DNA from: DATHTS01 sp041940425
GTDB taxonomy: Bacteria > Acidobacteriota > Blastocatellia > Pyrinomonadales > Pyrinomonadaceae
Length of the DNA stretch: 64,000 nucleotides
Reading direction: 5' to 3'
Assembly: GCA_041940425.1 (NCBI GenBank)
Contig: JBGTSF010000001.1
Coordinates: forward strand, 1 to 64,000
Below, in pieces: positions 52,894 to 61,010 of this stretch (positions are counted from its first letter, which is position 1; the number at the start of each line of letters is the position of its first letter). A program made the position numbers and the translations under genes. Under the pieces are notes generated by a model, which worked only from the letters and a program-made list of their open reading frames with translations, did no database searches and was not told the origin of the DNA.

Positions 52894-53988
52894 ATGTCTA
52901 ACAGAATAAAAAAGATCATATTTTTATTTTCGATTTTATCCGTCGCCATCGGGCTGGCGTGCAGCGGTCAGCCGATGGGAAATGGCGGAAGCACGACCGG
53001 AGACGGCGGCGGCGCGGTCAATCTGCAGGGCGCGGGCGCGACGTTTCCGAAACCGATCTATGAAAAATGGGTCAGCGAATATCAGAAAATAAATCCGAAT
53101 ATCAGAATCAATTATCAGGCGACCGGTTCGGGCGCGGGACAGAAAGCGATTCTCGAAAACACATCAGATTTCGGCGCGTCCGACGATCCGATGAAGGACG
53201 ATGCTTTGGCAAATACCGATATTCTGCATATTCCGACTGTTCTCGGCGCGGTTGTTTTAACCTATAATCTGCCGGACGTAAAAGAGCCTCTCAAACTTTC
53301 CGCCGATACGATCGCCGGAATTTATCTCGGCAATATCAAAAAATGGAACGACGCGAAGATCAAAGCCGACAATCCGAATGTAAATCTGCCGGACGCGGAC
53401 ATTTCGCCCGTCTATCGCGCGGATTCGAGCGGCACGACCGCCGTTTTCACAGAGTTTCTTTCCGGCGCGAACGCCGAATGGAAGGAAAAGGTCGGCGCGG
53501 ACAAACAGCCGAGCTGGATCACCGGAGTCGGTTCGGGCGCGAAGGGAAATGACGGCGTAACCGGACAGGTCAAAAATATTCCGAACTCGATCGGCTACAT
53601 CGAGATCGCTTTTGCCAAAGCGAATAATCTGCCGATGGCTTTGATCAAAAACAAAGCCGGAAATTTCGTCGAACCGACGATCGAAAACGTTTCGGCGGCG
53701 GCGGCAGGTTCGGTTGCTTCGATGCCCGACGATATGCGAACCACGATCACCAACGCCGACGGCGATCAGGCTTACCCGATTGCGAGCTACACATACATTC
53801 TCGTTCGCAAAGATCAAAAAGACGCGACCAAAGGCAAAGCTCTGGTTGATTTTCTCTGGTGGGCGGTTCACGACGGCGAGAAATTTACCGCCGATCTGCA
53901 CTACGCGCCCCTGCCGGACGAGGTCGTGAAAAAAGCCGAAGCGAAAATAAATTCGATCACGGCGGGCGGCAAACCGCTCCGGCAGTAA
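52894..53988 (+). CDS. pstS: Phosphate ABC transporter substrate-binding protein
   Basis: A 364-residue lipoprotein: the signal ends LACS, with the acylated cysteine at about residue 23. The mature protein starts VNLQGAGATFPKPIYEKWVSEYQK and carries the phosphate-binding phrases GSGAGQKAI, SSGTTAVFTEFLS and GVGSGAKGNDGVTG typical of PstS. It binds phosphate in the periplasm and hands it to PstCAB. An AGGAG site precedes the ATG. A terminator-like hairpin after the gene would make its transcript more abundant than the rest. Confidence 0.95.
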   Translation: MSNRIKKIIFLFSILSVAIGLACSGQPMGNGGSTTGDGGGAVNLQGAGATFPKPIYEKWVSEYQKINPNIRINYQATGSGAGQKAILENTSDFGASDDPMKDDALANTDILHIPTVLGAVVLTYNLPDVKEPLKLSADTIAGIYLGNIKKWNDAKIKADNPNVNLPDADISPVYRADSSGTTAVFTEFLSGANAEWKEKVGADKQPSWITGVGSGAKGNDGVTGQVKNIPNSIGYIEIAFAKANNLPMALIKNKAGNFVEPTIENVSAAAAGSVASMPDDMRTTITNADGDQAYPIASYTYILVRKDQKDATKGKALVDFLWWAVHDGEKFTADLHYAPLPDEVVKKAEAKINSITAGGKPLRQ

Positions 53989-54002
53989 ATAAAAATTTAG
54001 AG

Positions 54003-54039
54003 ACAAAACGGCGGTTGAAAAAACCGCCGCATTTTTGTC
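54003..54039 (+). terminator. Partial terminator after pstS
   Basis: CGGCGGTT and AACCGCCG form a stem, extended by GACAAAA/TTTTGTC, followed by T residues. It probably reduces read-through into pstC. Confidence 0.78.
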
Positions 54040-54104
54040 AGCTTAAAATTTTTAACGTAAAGTTAAAACAAAGAGTTTTATACTGAATTATTCGGAGAAC
54101 GGAT

Positions 54105-55025
54105 TTGGCTCAGACAGGCACGCTCGGCGACAAGATTTTCAAAACCGTTATGCTCATTTTCGCTTCGACCATTTTGTTAATGGTCGCGGGAATGGTTTAT
54201 ATGATGGTCGTTAATTCGATGCCGACGATTTCGCGTTTCGGTCTGGGTTTTCTGACGGGCGTCGAGTGGAAACCCGCCGAAAATATTTTCGGCGCACTGC
54301 CGTTTATCTACGGGACGATCGTTTCTTCGGTCATCGCGCTGATAATTTCCGTTCCGATTTCTCTGGGTGTAGCAGTTTTTCTGACCGAGCAGGCACCGGT
54401 GAAAATCGCCACGCCGATCGCTTTTATGGTCGAACTGTTGGCGGCGATCCCGTCGGTCGTTTACGGACTCTGGGGCATTTTCGTTCTCGCGCCGTTTATA
54501 CGAAATTATCTCGGTGTTTTTCTCGAAACATATTTCGGTTTTCTGCCGCTTTTTCAAGGTCGCCTGACCGGAATCGGGATGCTGACGGGCGGCATAATTC
54601 TCGCGCTGATGATCACGCCGATCATCACGGCGGTCGTCCGCGACGTTTTGCTCGCTGTTCCCGTAACGCAGAGAGAAGCCGCGCTCGCGCTCGGCGCGAC
54701 GAAATGGGAAACGACGCAGATCGTTCTCGGCAATGCGGCTTCGGGAATTGCCGGTGCGGTCGTTTTAGGTTTGGGACGCGCACTCGGCGAAACGATGGCG
54801 GTTACGATGGTTATCGGAAACGCGCCGCAAATCACGGCTTCGCTGTTCGAGCCGGCTTACACGATTGCCTCGGTGCTGGCGGCGAATTTTGCCGAAGCGA
54901 CGGATGAACTTTATCTATCCGCGCTGATCGAGATGGGATTGGTTTTGTTTCTCGTAACGTTCGTCGTCAACGCATTCGCCAAACTGCTCGTGATGCGCGT
55001 CGAGAGCAAGGTCGGGAAGGCATAG
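54105..55025 (+). CDS. pstC: Phosphate ABC transporter permease PstC
   Basis: A 306-residue permease with about six membrane helices. The coupling region RDVLLAVPVTQREAALALGATKWETTQIVLGNAASGIAGAV is the EAA motif of ABC importers, and ELLAAIPSVVYGLWG is diagnostic of PstC/PstA. The start is a TTG at 54105: a GGAG lies at 54094-54097 with a 7-base spacer, and no ATG of similar context lies near. It follows the pstS terminator and precedes pstA by 9 bp. Confidence 0.94.
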   Translation: MAQTGTLGDKIFKTVMLIFASTILLMVAGMVYMMVVNSMPTISRFGLGFLTGVEWKPAENIFGALPFIYGTIVSSVIALIISVPISLGVAVFLTEQAPVKIATPIAFMVELLAAIPSVVYGLWGIFVLAPFIRNYLGVFLETYFGFLPLFQGRLTGIGMLTGGIILALMITPIITAVVRDVLLAVPVTQREAALALGATKWETTQIVLGNAASGIAGAVVLGLGRALGETMAVTMVIGNAPQITASLFEPAYTIASVLAANFAEATDELYLSALIEMGLVLFLVTFVVNAFAKLLVMRVESKVGKA

Positions 55026-55034
55026 AAATATTTG

Positions 55035-55868
55035 ATGGAAAGAGGAAGTAAAAAAAGAAAATTTATCAGCAGTTTGATGACGACGCTGACGGCTTCGGCG
55101 GCGGTTTTTACGATCGCGATCTTGCTGATAATTCTTTTTTACATCGCGGTGCGCGGCGCGACATCGCTCAATCTGCAATTTCTGATTGACACGCCGAAAC
55201 CGGTCGGCGAAGGCGGCGGCATCGGAAATTCGATCGTCGGTTCGGCGATGATGACCGTCGTCGCTTCGATAATCGGACTTCCAATCGGCATCGGCGCGGG
55301 CGTTTATCTGGCGGAACTCGGTTCGAATTGGTTCGGCAAAATCACGCGGTTTATCGCCGACGTTTTGATCGGTGTGCCTTCGATCATTATCGGGATTTTT
55401 ATTTACACGCTCGTCGTTTTGCCGATGGGCAGGCAGTCGGGACTTGCGGGCGCGCTGTCGCTCTCGATGATAATGATTCCGATTGTCGCCCGCACGACCG
55501 AGGAAATGATCCGGCTTGTGCCGAAACCGATGCGCGAAGCCGCGCTCGCGCTCGGCGCGCCGCAGTGGCGTGTAACGTGGAATATTGTTCTGCCTGCCGC
55601 CGCATCCGGCATTGCGACGGGCGCGATGCTGGCGATTGCCCGCATCACGGGGGAAACCGCGCCGCTTCTGTTTACGGCACTGAACAGCCGTTTTTATAAT
55701 TATTTTCTCGATCAGCCGATGGCGTCTCTGACCGTGCAGATTTACAATTACGCGACCGGACCGTATGAGATCGAACACCAGATGGCGTGGGCGGCGACTC
55801 TGATATTGGTCGGGCTTATTTTAGTGATAAATATTTTAGTCAGGTATCTGACGAGAAAGAGATATTAA
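55035..55868 (+). CDS. pstA: Phosphate ABC transporter permease PstA
   Basis: About 277 residues from ATG 55035 (a TTG directly before is also in frame). About six helices; VLIGVPSIIIGIFIY and the EAA motif PKPMREAALALGAPQWRVTWNIVLPAAASGIATG are typical of PstA. It forms the channel with PstC, driven by PstB. It is separated from pstB by a gap that holds an inverted-repeat cassette, so the operon is interrupted by non-coding repeat DNA. Confidence 0.94.
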   Translation: MERGSKKRKFISSLMTTLTASAAVFTIAILLIILFYIAVRGATSLNLQFLIDTPKPVGEGGGIGNSIVGSAMMTVVASIIGLPIGIGAGVYLAELGSNWFGKITRFIADVLIGVPSIIIGIFIYTLVVLPMGRQSGLAGALSLSMIMIPIVARTTEEMIRLVPKPMREAALALGAPQWRVTWNIVLPAAASGIATGAMLAIARITGETAPLLFTALNSRFYNYFLDQPMASLTVQIYNYATGPYEIEHQMAWAATLILVGLILVINILVRYLTRKRY

Positions 55869-55875
55869 GAAGAAA

Positions 55876-55978
55876 TTGTCCACAGATGCACACAGATAAA
55901 CACAGATGAAGAAGATTTTTAACTCAATTTGTTTTATCAAAAAAATTATCCGTGTTCGTCTGTATATATCTGTGGACA
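55876..55978. repeat. CCACAGATG-type inverted-repeat cassette between pstA and pstB
   Basis: The left arm TTGTCCACAGATGCACACAG (from 55876) faces the complement of TTTGTCCACAGATATATACA ending at about 55980. Two further ACACAGAT words lie in the left half. This is the same word family as the outer arms at 5588-5892. Confidence 0.85.
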
Positions 55979-55993
55979 AATAAAACTTTAAGA

Positions 55994-56752
55994 ATGGAAA
56001 GCAAAATCAGCGTTTCAAATTTGGATTTTTTTTACGGCGACGCGCAAGCCCTGTATGACATTTCTCTCGAAATTCCCGAGCGCGAAGTGATGGCGTTTAT
56101 CGGTCCGTCGGGCTGCGGAAAATCAACTTTTATCCGCACCTTGAACCGGATGAACGACACGATCCCGATCGCCAGAGTTAAGGGCAGTGTAAAGATTGAC
56201 GGCAAAGACATCTACGAGCCGGGAACGGATGTCGTAAATTTGCGCCGCCGCGTCGGGATGGTTTTTCAGAAATCGAACCCGTTTCCGAAATCCATTTTTG
56301 AAAATGTCGCCTACGGCATAAGAATAAATCGTATTCACGACAGCAAAGCCGATCTTGAAGCGAGAGTCGAAAAAGCTCTGAAAGATGCCGCGCTCTGGGA
56401 CGAAGTAAAAGACCGTTTGAGCGAATCGGCGTTCGGTCTTTCCGGCGGACAACAGCAGCGTCTGTGTATCGCCCGTGCGCTTGCCGTCAAACCGGATGTG
56501 ATCTTGATGGACGAACCGGCTTCCGCACTCGACCCGATTGCGACGCAGAAGATCGAAGAACTCGTCGTCAAACTGAAACAGGATTACACGATCGTCATCG
56601 TAACGCATAATATGCAGCAGGCGGCGCGCGTGTCGGACAAAACGGCGTTTTTTATGCTCGGCAAACTTGTCGAAGTAAATCCGACGCAGAAAATGTTTAC
56701 AAACCCGGACGAAAAATTGACCGAAGAATATATTACGGGAAGATTCGGATAA
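55994..56752 (+). CDS. pstB: Phosphate ABC transporter ATPase PstB
   Basis: About 252 residues from ATG 55994; the in-frame upstream codons translate the inverted repeat. The Walker A is GPSGCGKST, the signature LSGGQQQR, and the Walker B VILMDEPASALDP; YDISLEIPEREVMAFIGPSGCG is characteristic of PstB. It energises the PstCA channel. No Shine-Dalgarno is visible. Immediately downstream is phoU. Confidence 0.95.
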   Translation: MESKISVSNLDFFYGDAQALYDISLEIPEREVMAFIGPSGCGKSTFIRTLNRMNDTIPIARVKGSVKIDGKDIYEPGTDVVNLRRRVGMVFQKSNPFPKSIFENVAYGIRINRIHDSKADLEARVEKALKDAALWDEVKDRLSESAFGLSGGQQQRLCIARALAVKPDVILMDEPASALDPIATQKIEELVVKLKQDYTIVIVTHNMQQAARVSDKTAFFMLGKLVEVNPTQKMFTNPDEKLTEEYITGRFG

Positions 56753-56801
56753 AAATTATTTTTTCGACGGCAAAATTTGATATAGTAAGTTTAGTTTTAG
56801 A

Positions 56802-57464
56802 ATGGAAAATATAATTCTCGATAGACGATTGGACGCTTTGCGCGACAAACTTCTTCTGCTCGGTGGAAAGACCGAGGAAGCGCTGCACCACGCGATGCGG
56901 TCTCTGACCGAGCGCGACAGCGAACTCGCCAAACAGGTCAAAAAGGATGATAAGGTGATCGATCAGATGGAACTCGAAATTGATCGTCTGAGTATCGAAA
57001 TTCTCGCCCTCGAACAGCCTGCCGCGCACGATCTGAGATTTGTTATTTCGGTGGCGAAGATCACGCCGATTCTCGAACGCATCGCCGATCACGCCGCGAG
57101 CATCGCCAAATCTGCTCTGGTGTTGAATAATGAACCGCAGCTTAAGAAATACGTTGATTTGCCGTTGATGGCGCAGACCGCCGCCGAGATGCTGCAAGCC
57201 GCGCTCGACGCTTTTACGACCGAAGACGCGGAAGCGTCGCGCCGGATCATTCGCCGCGACGATGAAATTGACGCTTGCTACAAGCGCGTTTTTGACGAAC
57301 TGCTCGGAATCATCATCGAAAATCCGCAGGCGACCGCCAGTGTCGCGCAACTGCTTTTCGTCGCCAAACATCTCGAACGCATCGGCGATTATGTGAAAGA
57401 CATCTGCGAACTTAATGTTTATCTGCGCGAAGCCGTTTTTATCAAGCACAGCAAGAAAATTTGA
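56802..57464 (+). CDS. phoU: Phosphate signalling protein PhoU
   Basis: A 220-residue three-helix-bundle repeat protein. LDALRDKLLLLGGKTEEALHHAMRSLTERDSELAKQV opens the first half, and AKHLERIGDYVKDICELNVYL closes the second, with the metal-binding E/D-rich patterns of PhoU. It restrains the Pho response when phosphate is plentiful. The gene lies 49 bp after pstB. The last 54 bases have a diverged second copy at 58099-58152. Confidence 0.94.
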   Translation: MENIILDRRLDALRDKLLLLGGKTEEALHHAMRSLTERDSELAKQVKKDDKVIDQMELEIDRLSIEILALEQPAAHDLRFVISVAKITPILERIADHAASIAKSALVLNNEPQLKKYVDLPLMAQTAAEMLQAALDAFTTEDAEASRRIIRRDDEIDACYKRVFDELLGIIIENPQATASVAQLLFVAKHLERIGDYVKDICELNVYLREAVFIKHSKKI

Positions 57465-57485
57465 AAATATAATCACAAAAATTTG

Positions 57486-57517
57486 AAAGCCGTCGAAAAT
57501 TAGCGACGGCTTTTTTC
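57486..57517 (+). terminator. phoU terminator
   Basis: AAAGCCGTCG and CGACGGCTTT with an 8-nt loop are followed by a T-run, 22 bp after the phoU stop. Confidence 0.85.
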
Positions 57518-57521
57518 GCTT

Positions 57522-58052
57522 ATGAATTTTAATATGGAAGCAAAAAATTTTGTTGAAAATTTAAAGAATTTGGTGCCGTCTGAAGGAAAATTAGCTAAAC
57601 ACGGACTTTCCGATGAAGAAATCACCAGCATTCAACAGAGTTTTCTGTCTGAACCGAAAAAAGTTTATAGACGATCAATCAATCCTTTGTTTAGCTTGAT
57701 CGAGAATTTTGATGTATCAACTTTAGAAATCGGGTTAGTTAGATTTTTAGATTATCCGGTTGAAACAGAAAATTTCTGGAGAATAGGTTATGTTGATGCA
57801 GATTGGTTAGTGATTGACAAAATAACTAATCAAATAAAAGTAGAGTTACAAGACCTTGAAGATCAAGAAACATATCTTTGTGCTGAAAATAGCGAAAAGT
57901 TTTTGGATGCGCTCTATGAAGTTGCTAAATATATATTTTCTGAAGAAAGGACATCCCCTAAAAATTGTCAGCAGGCTAAAATTTGTACTGATTTAGCGGG
58001 CAGTGAAAAGTGTTTTGATTTTTACAAAATGCTTTTGTCATGTGATGAATAA
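57522..58052 (+). CDS. SUKH/SMI1-like protein, low GC
   Basis: A 176-residue protein without signal peptide. The stretch FLDYPVETENFWRIGYVDADWLVIDKITNQIKVEL...CAENSEKFLDALYEVAKYI fits the SMI1/KNR4-type SUKH fold, commonly an immunity protein to toxins of other bacteria. Start at 57522 or at 57537; no clear ribosome binding site. The gene is far more AT-rich than its neighbours and is bounded by the phoU end with its terminator on one side and a phoU-end remnant with a similar hairpin on the other, which points to insertion. No toxin gene is near. Confidence 0.6.
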   Translation: MNFNMEAKNFVENLKNLVPSEGKLAKHGLSDEEITSIQQSFLSEPKKVYRRSINPLFSLIENFDVSTLEIGLVRFLDYPVETENFWRIGYVDADWLVIDKITNQIKVELQDLEDQETYLCAENSEKFLDALYEVAKYIFSEERTSPKNCQQAKICTDLAGSEKCFDFYKMLLSCDE

Positions 58053-58098
58053 GCATTTTGAGAATGCAAAAATGAAGTATTGCCCGCAAAAAAATTAA

Positions 58099-58152
58099 CT
58101 CAACGTCTTTCTTCGGGAAGCCGTGTTTATCAAATACAGCAAAATAAATTGA
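58099..58152 (+). pseudogene. phoU 3'-end remnant
   Basis: These 54 bases encode LNVFLREAVFIKYSKIN and a TGA, against LNVYLREAVFIKHSKKI for phoU at 57411-57464: 42 of 54 bases and 14 of 17 residues agree, with no gaps, and most changes are at third positions. A hairpin follows at the same distance as the phoU terminator. A stop codon immediately precedes the copy, so it is not part of a gene. Confidence 0.85.
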
Positions 58153-58174
58153 GAACTATCGGGAAGAAAACCGT

Positions 58175-58205
58175 AAAGCCGTTGTTAAATTTCGGCGGCT
58201 TTTTC
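58175..58205 (+). terminator. Terminator-like hairpin after the phoU remnant
   Basis: AAAGCCG and CGGCTTT pair, followed by TTTTCTC; it resembles a degraded version of the phoU terminator. Confidence 0.65.
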
Positions 58206-58265
58206 TCATTTAAAAAAATATATTTTCCGCTCAATAGACAAGCCTTTTTTCTTCGGATATATTTA

Positions 58266-58293
58266 TTAACGTTTCTGTAACAATTCTGTAACA
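58266..58293 (+). promoter_or_regulatory. Pho-box-like repeat before DUF47-pit
   Basis: TTAACG, GTAACA and GTAACA start at 58266, 58277 and 58288, exactly 11 bp apart; the core is CTGTAAC-AATT-CTGTAAC. It ends only 26 bp before the DUF47 start, which is close for a classical activator-over-minus-35 site. Confidence 0.68.
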
Positions 58294-58319
58294 AAAAATT
58301 CCAACGGAGAATCTGAAAA

Positions 58320-58940
58320 ATGGCATTTAGCTTACTGCCGCGTGAAGATGAATATTTTACGCTCTTCACGCAGATGACCGAAAAAATTCAGGAAGCGTCA
58401 AACGGGCTTGTCGTAATGCTCAACGACGCGCCCGAAAATTTCGAAGCGCACACGAAAACGATCAAAAAGGCGGAACACGATTGCGACGATCTGACGCATA
58501 AGATCACGACGAAGCTAAACAGTTCTTTTATCACGCCGTTTGACCGCGAAGACATCTATACGCTTTCGGTTGCGCTCGACGACATTTGCGATTACATAGA
58601 CGCGGGCGCGCGCGCCGTCGTGATGTATGACATTCGCGAAATCAACGATCACGCCAAAACTCTCGCCCGCATTATTCAGGATTTGGCGAAAGCGATCAAC
58701 GCGGCGGCTTCGATGCTCAAAAAACCGAACGGGATGAACCAGCATATCGTCGAGATTCACCGCCTCGAAAATGAAGCCGACGACATTTATTTTCGCGCCA
58801 TCGGCGATCTTTTCAAAAACGAAACCGACCCGATTCGCCTGATCAAATGGAAGGAACTCTACGAAATTTTAGAGAACGCCACCGACCGCGCCGAATCGGT
58901 CGCCAACATCATCGAGAGCGTCGTTCTCAAACACGCTTAA
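58320..58940 (+). CDS. DUF47 family (PhoU-like) Pit accessory protein
   Basis: A 206-residue all-helical protein of the DUF47 family, which is related to PhoU and regularly encoded next to low-affinity phosphate permeases. Features: LLPREDEYFTLFTQMTEKIQEASNGLV at the start, KKAEHDCDDLTHKITTKLNSSFITPFDREDIYTLS in the middle, and ENATDRAESVANIIESVVLKHA at the end. It is separated from pit by a GGGATGA inverted repeat. It presumably controls Pit activity. A GGAG site lies before the ATG. Confidence 0.93.
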   Translation: MAFSLLPREDEYFTLFTQMTEKIQEASNGLVVMLNDAPENFEAHTKTIKKAEHDCDDLTHKITTKLNSSFITPFDREDIYTLSVALDDICDYIDAGARAVVMYDIREINDHAKTLARIIQDLAKAINAAASMLKKPNGMNQHIVEIHRLENEADDIYFRAIGDLFKNETDPIRLIKWKELYEILENATDRAESVANIIESVVLKHA

Positions 58941-59018
58941 AATGAGGGATGAGGGACGAGGGATGAGGGACGAGAGGTTTTCTTTCCCTCATCCCTCGTC
59001 CCTCATCCCTCATCCCTA
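58941..59018. repeat. GGGATGA/GGGACGA inverted repeat
   Basis: Tandem ATGAGGG/ACGAGGG words (58941-58974) face their complement (58986-59018). The same repeat family occurs at 48019-48085. It lies between DUF47 and pit. Confidence 0.9.
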
Positions 59019-59022
59019 ATCT

Positions 59023-60093
59023 ATGGACGTTCAAACCGCAACTTTCGCATTAGTTGTTTTCATTATTTTCGTCGCGCTCGTTTTCGACTACGTCAACGGG
59101 TTTCACGACGCGGCAAATTCGATTGCGACGGTCGTGGCGACGCGCGTTCTCTCTCCGGGCGTGGCGGTCGCGTGGGCGGCGTTTTTTAATTTCATCGCCT
59201 TTCTCGTTTTTCCGACGGCGGTCGCCAAAACCATCGGCGGCGATATGGTCAACATTACGGCGATTGCCGAAGATTTCCGGCTCTACGTTCTGCTCGCCGG
59301 TCTGCTCGGCGCGATCATCTGGAATCTCATAACGTGGTATCTCGGTCTGCCGACTTCGAGTTCGCACGCGCTGGTCGGCGGATACGCGGGCGGGGCGATT
59401 GCCGCTTTTGTTTCCGGCAACGGTTTCGACGGCGTAAGCAGTGTTTTGATCGCCAAAGGCTGGATCAAAACGCTTTCGTTCATTGTTCTCTCGCCGATGA
59501 TCGGGATGACGCTCGGCTTTTTTATGATGGTCGCGGTTTACTGGATTTTTCACCGCGTCAGCGTCAAAAAGGTGGATAAAGTATTCCGCGTCGGGCAGCT
59601 TTTCAGCGCCGCCGCATTTTCGCTCGGACACGGCGGCAACGACGCGCAGAAAACGATGGGCATCATCACCATCGTTCTGGTCGCGGGCGGTTATTTGCAG
59701 ATGACCTCTGCCGGAAAACTGCCCGAAATCCCGCTCTGGGTGGTTCTCGCGGCGCACGCGGCGATCGGACTCGGCACGCTCTCCGGCGGCTGGCGGATCG
59801 TCAAAACGATGGGAACGAAAATCGCCAAACTCCAGCCGGTCGGCGGTTTCTGTGCCGAAACGTCCGGCGCGCTGACGCTTTTCGGTGCGACCGCGTTCGG
59901 TATTCCGGTTTCGACGACGCACACCATCACCGGCTCGATCGTCGGCGTCGGCTCGGCAAAACGCTTTTCAGCGGTCAAATGGGGCGTAGCCGGCAAGATC
60001 GTCTGGGCGTGGGTTTTAACGATCCCGATGGCGGCTTTGATCGCCGCGATTTCTTACGAAACAATTCTATTAATTGACCGCCTGGTCAGATAA
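59023..60093 (+). CDS. pit: Inorganic phosphate transporter, PiT family
   Basis: A 356-residue membrane protein with about ten helices. The two PiT signatures are present: FDYVNGFHDAANSIATVVATRVLSP near the N-terminus and FSLGHGGNDAQKTMGII in the second half. It takes up phosphate with a cation. It is downstream of the DUF47 gene, the standard pairing. Together with pstSCAB-phoU the window therefore encodes both a high- and a low-affinity phosphate uptake route. Confidence 0.95.
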   Translation: MDVQTATFALVVFIIFVALVFDYVNGFHDAANSIATVVATRVLSPGVAVAWAAFFNFIAFLVFPTAVAKTIGGDMVNITAIAEDFRLYVLLAGLLGAIIWNLITWYLGLPTSSSHALVGGYAGGAIAAFVSGNGFDGVSSVLIAKGWIKTLSFIVLSPMIGMTLGFFMMVAVYWIFHRVSVKKVDKVFRVGQLFSAAAFSLGHGGNDAQKTMGIITIVLVAGGYLQMTSAGKLPEIPLWVVLAAHAAIGLGTLSGGWRIVKTMGTKIAKLQPVGGFCAETSGALTLFGATAFGIPVSTTHTITGSIVGVGSAKRFSAVKWGVAGKIVWAWVLTIPMAALIAAISYETILLIDRLVR

Positions 60094-60174
60094 ATTTTTG
60101 ACTTCTTAAAATGTTTTGGGAGCGCAAAAATTCGATTTGGGAGCTTACAAAACCATTTTGTGGACATACAAAAC

Positions 60175-60238
60175 GATTTTTAGAACTCTAAAAATCATTT
60201 TTTGCAGGCAAAAAAGGACTTAAGAATGCCTTTTTTGC
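60175..60238. terminator. Two stacked terminator hairpins between pit and the CBM9-like gene
   Basis: GATTTTTAG/CTAAAAATC (60175-60196) followed by ATTTTTT, then GCAAAAAAGG/CCTTTTTTGC (60208-60238). The second is symmetrical and can act on both strands. The 163-bp gap holds no gene; TTTGGGAGC occurs twice at its left end. Confidence 0.75.
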
Positions 60239-60256
60239 GTCTTTCGCGGGCAAAAT

Positions 60257-60994
60257 TTACTTTACAAATTCAAACTCGCCGAATTTTTCAGGAACGTGAA
60301 AAGCCGGTTCTTTCGTTCCGGTCGGCGACCACGCGAGATAACCGCGTGTTTCCCCCGCGCCGACACAGCGATAAAGATTTCCGAGCCAGATGTCGCCCGC
60401 TTTCGGCTGTTTGCCGAACGCTTTCCATTCGACCTTGATCGCCATTAAAACTTTGTCTTTTTCGATCCGCGCGGCTGACTGCATCTCCGACACATAATTC
60501 CAATCGGTAATCCGTTCGTCCGGTTTCTGATAGATTCCGAGATCAATCCATTCGCCATTGGGCGCAATTTCAAACTCGAAATATTTGCGCGGCTCGTTTT
60601 CATCCGGCGCGAGAAAAATCTCGCAGACATCCCTGTCCCACAACCCGCGCGTTTTCGTTTTCAAATTCGGTTTTTCCGAAACGATGAGCGGTTCGGTTTG
60701 ATTCGCTTCAAAGCGGACGTAAAGCGCGGTGTCCGACCAAAGGATTTTCGTTTTCGCGTGTCTTTTTTCCGGTGCGTTTTTGCCTGACCAGAATTTTTTG
60801 ATCGAGACTTCTTCCGCTTTCGACCAGAGTTTACTGTCGAGTTCGCCGACGGGAAAATCTTCTTCGATATGCGCGATTTTGTATCTCATTTTGGATTGTG
60901 CGTTCTGACCGGAAAAACCGAACAGCAAAAAAGTCATCAGAAAAAAAATGAAACCGGCGCGTTTCACAGTGCAATGATTTAACGCCAATTCCAT
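60257..60994 (-). CDS. Secreted CBM9/DOMON-like protein
   Basis: A 245-residue protein with an N-terminal hydrophobic signal (AGFIFFLMTFLLFGFSG). The mature part has the family-9 carbohydrate-binding pattern: DSKLWSKAEEVSIKKFW...AKTKILWSDTALYVRFEANQTEPLI, LWDRDVCEIFLAPDENEPRKYFEFEIAPNGEWIDLGI and AIKVEWKAFG. Such modules bind sugars or haem. No catalytic domain is attached. It follows the UbiB-like gene's end region in divergent layout, and has a terminator downstream. The ligand is unknown. Confidence 0.82.
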   Translation of the reverse strand: MELALNHCTVKRAGFIFFLMTFLLFGFSGQNAQSKMRYKIAHIEEDFPVGELDSKLWSKAEEVSIKKFWSGKNAPEKRHAKTKILWSDTALYVRFEANQTEPLIVSEKPNLKTKTRGLWDRDVCEIFLAPDENEPRKYFEFEIAPNGEWIDLGIYQKPDERITDWNYVSEMQSAARIEKDKVLMAIKVEWKAFGKQPKAGDIWLGNLYRCVGAGETRGYLAWSPTGTKEPAFHVPEKFGEFEFVK

Positions 60995-61010
60995 TTAAAT
61001 TTCAAGTGTT

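Noticed and set aside
53257..54006. 249-codon minus-strand ORF inside pstS
   Set aside because: Shadow of pstS; no motifs or ribosome binding site.
54915..55778. 287-codon minus-strand ORF inside pstA
   Set aside because: Arg/His/Asp-rich shadow of a membrane protein gene.
59050..59922. 290-codon minus-strand ORF inside pit
   Set aside because: Shadow frame, same reasoning; pit carries both PiT signatures.
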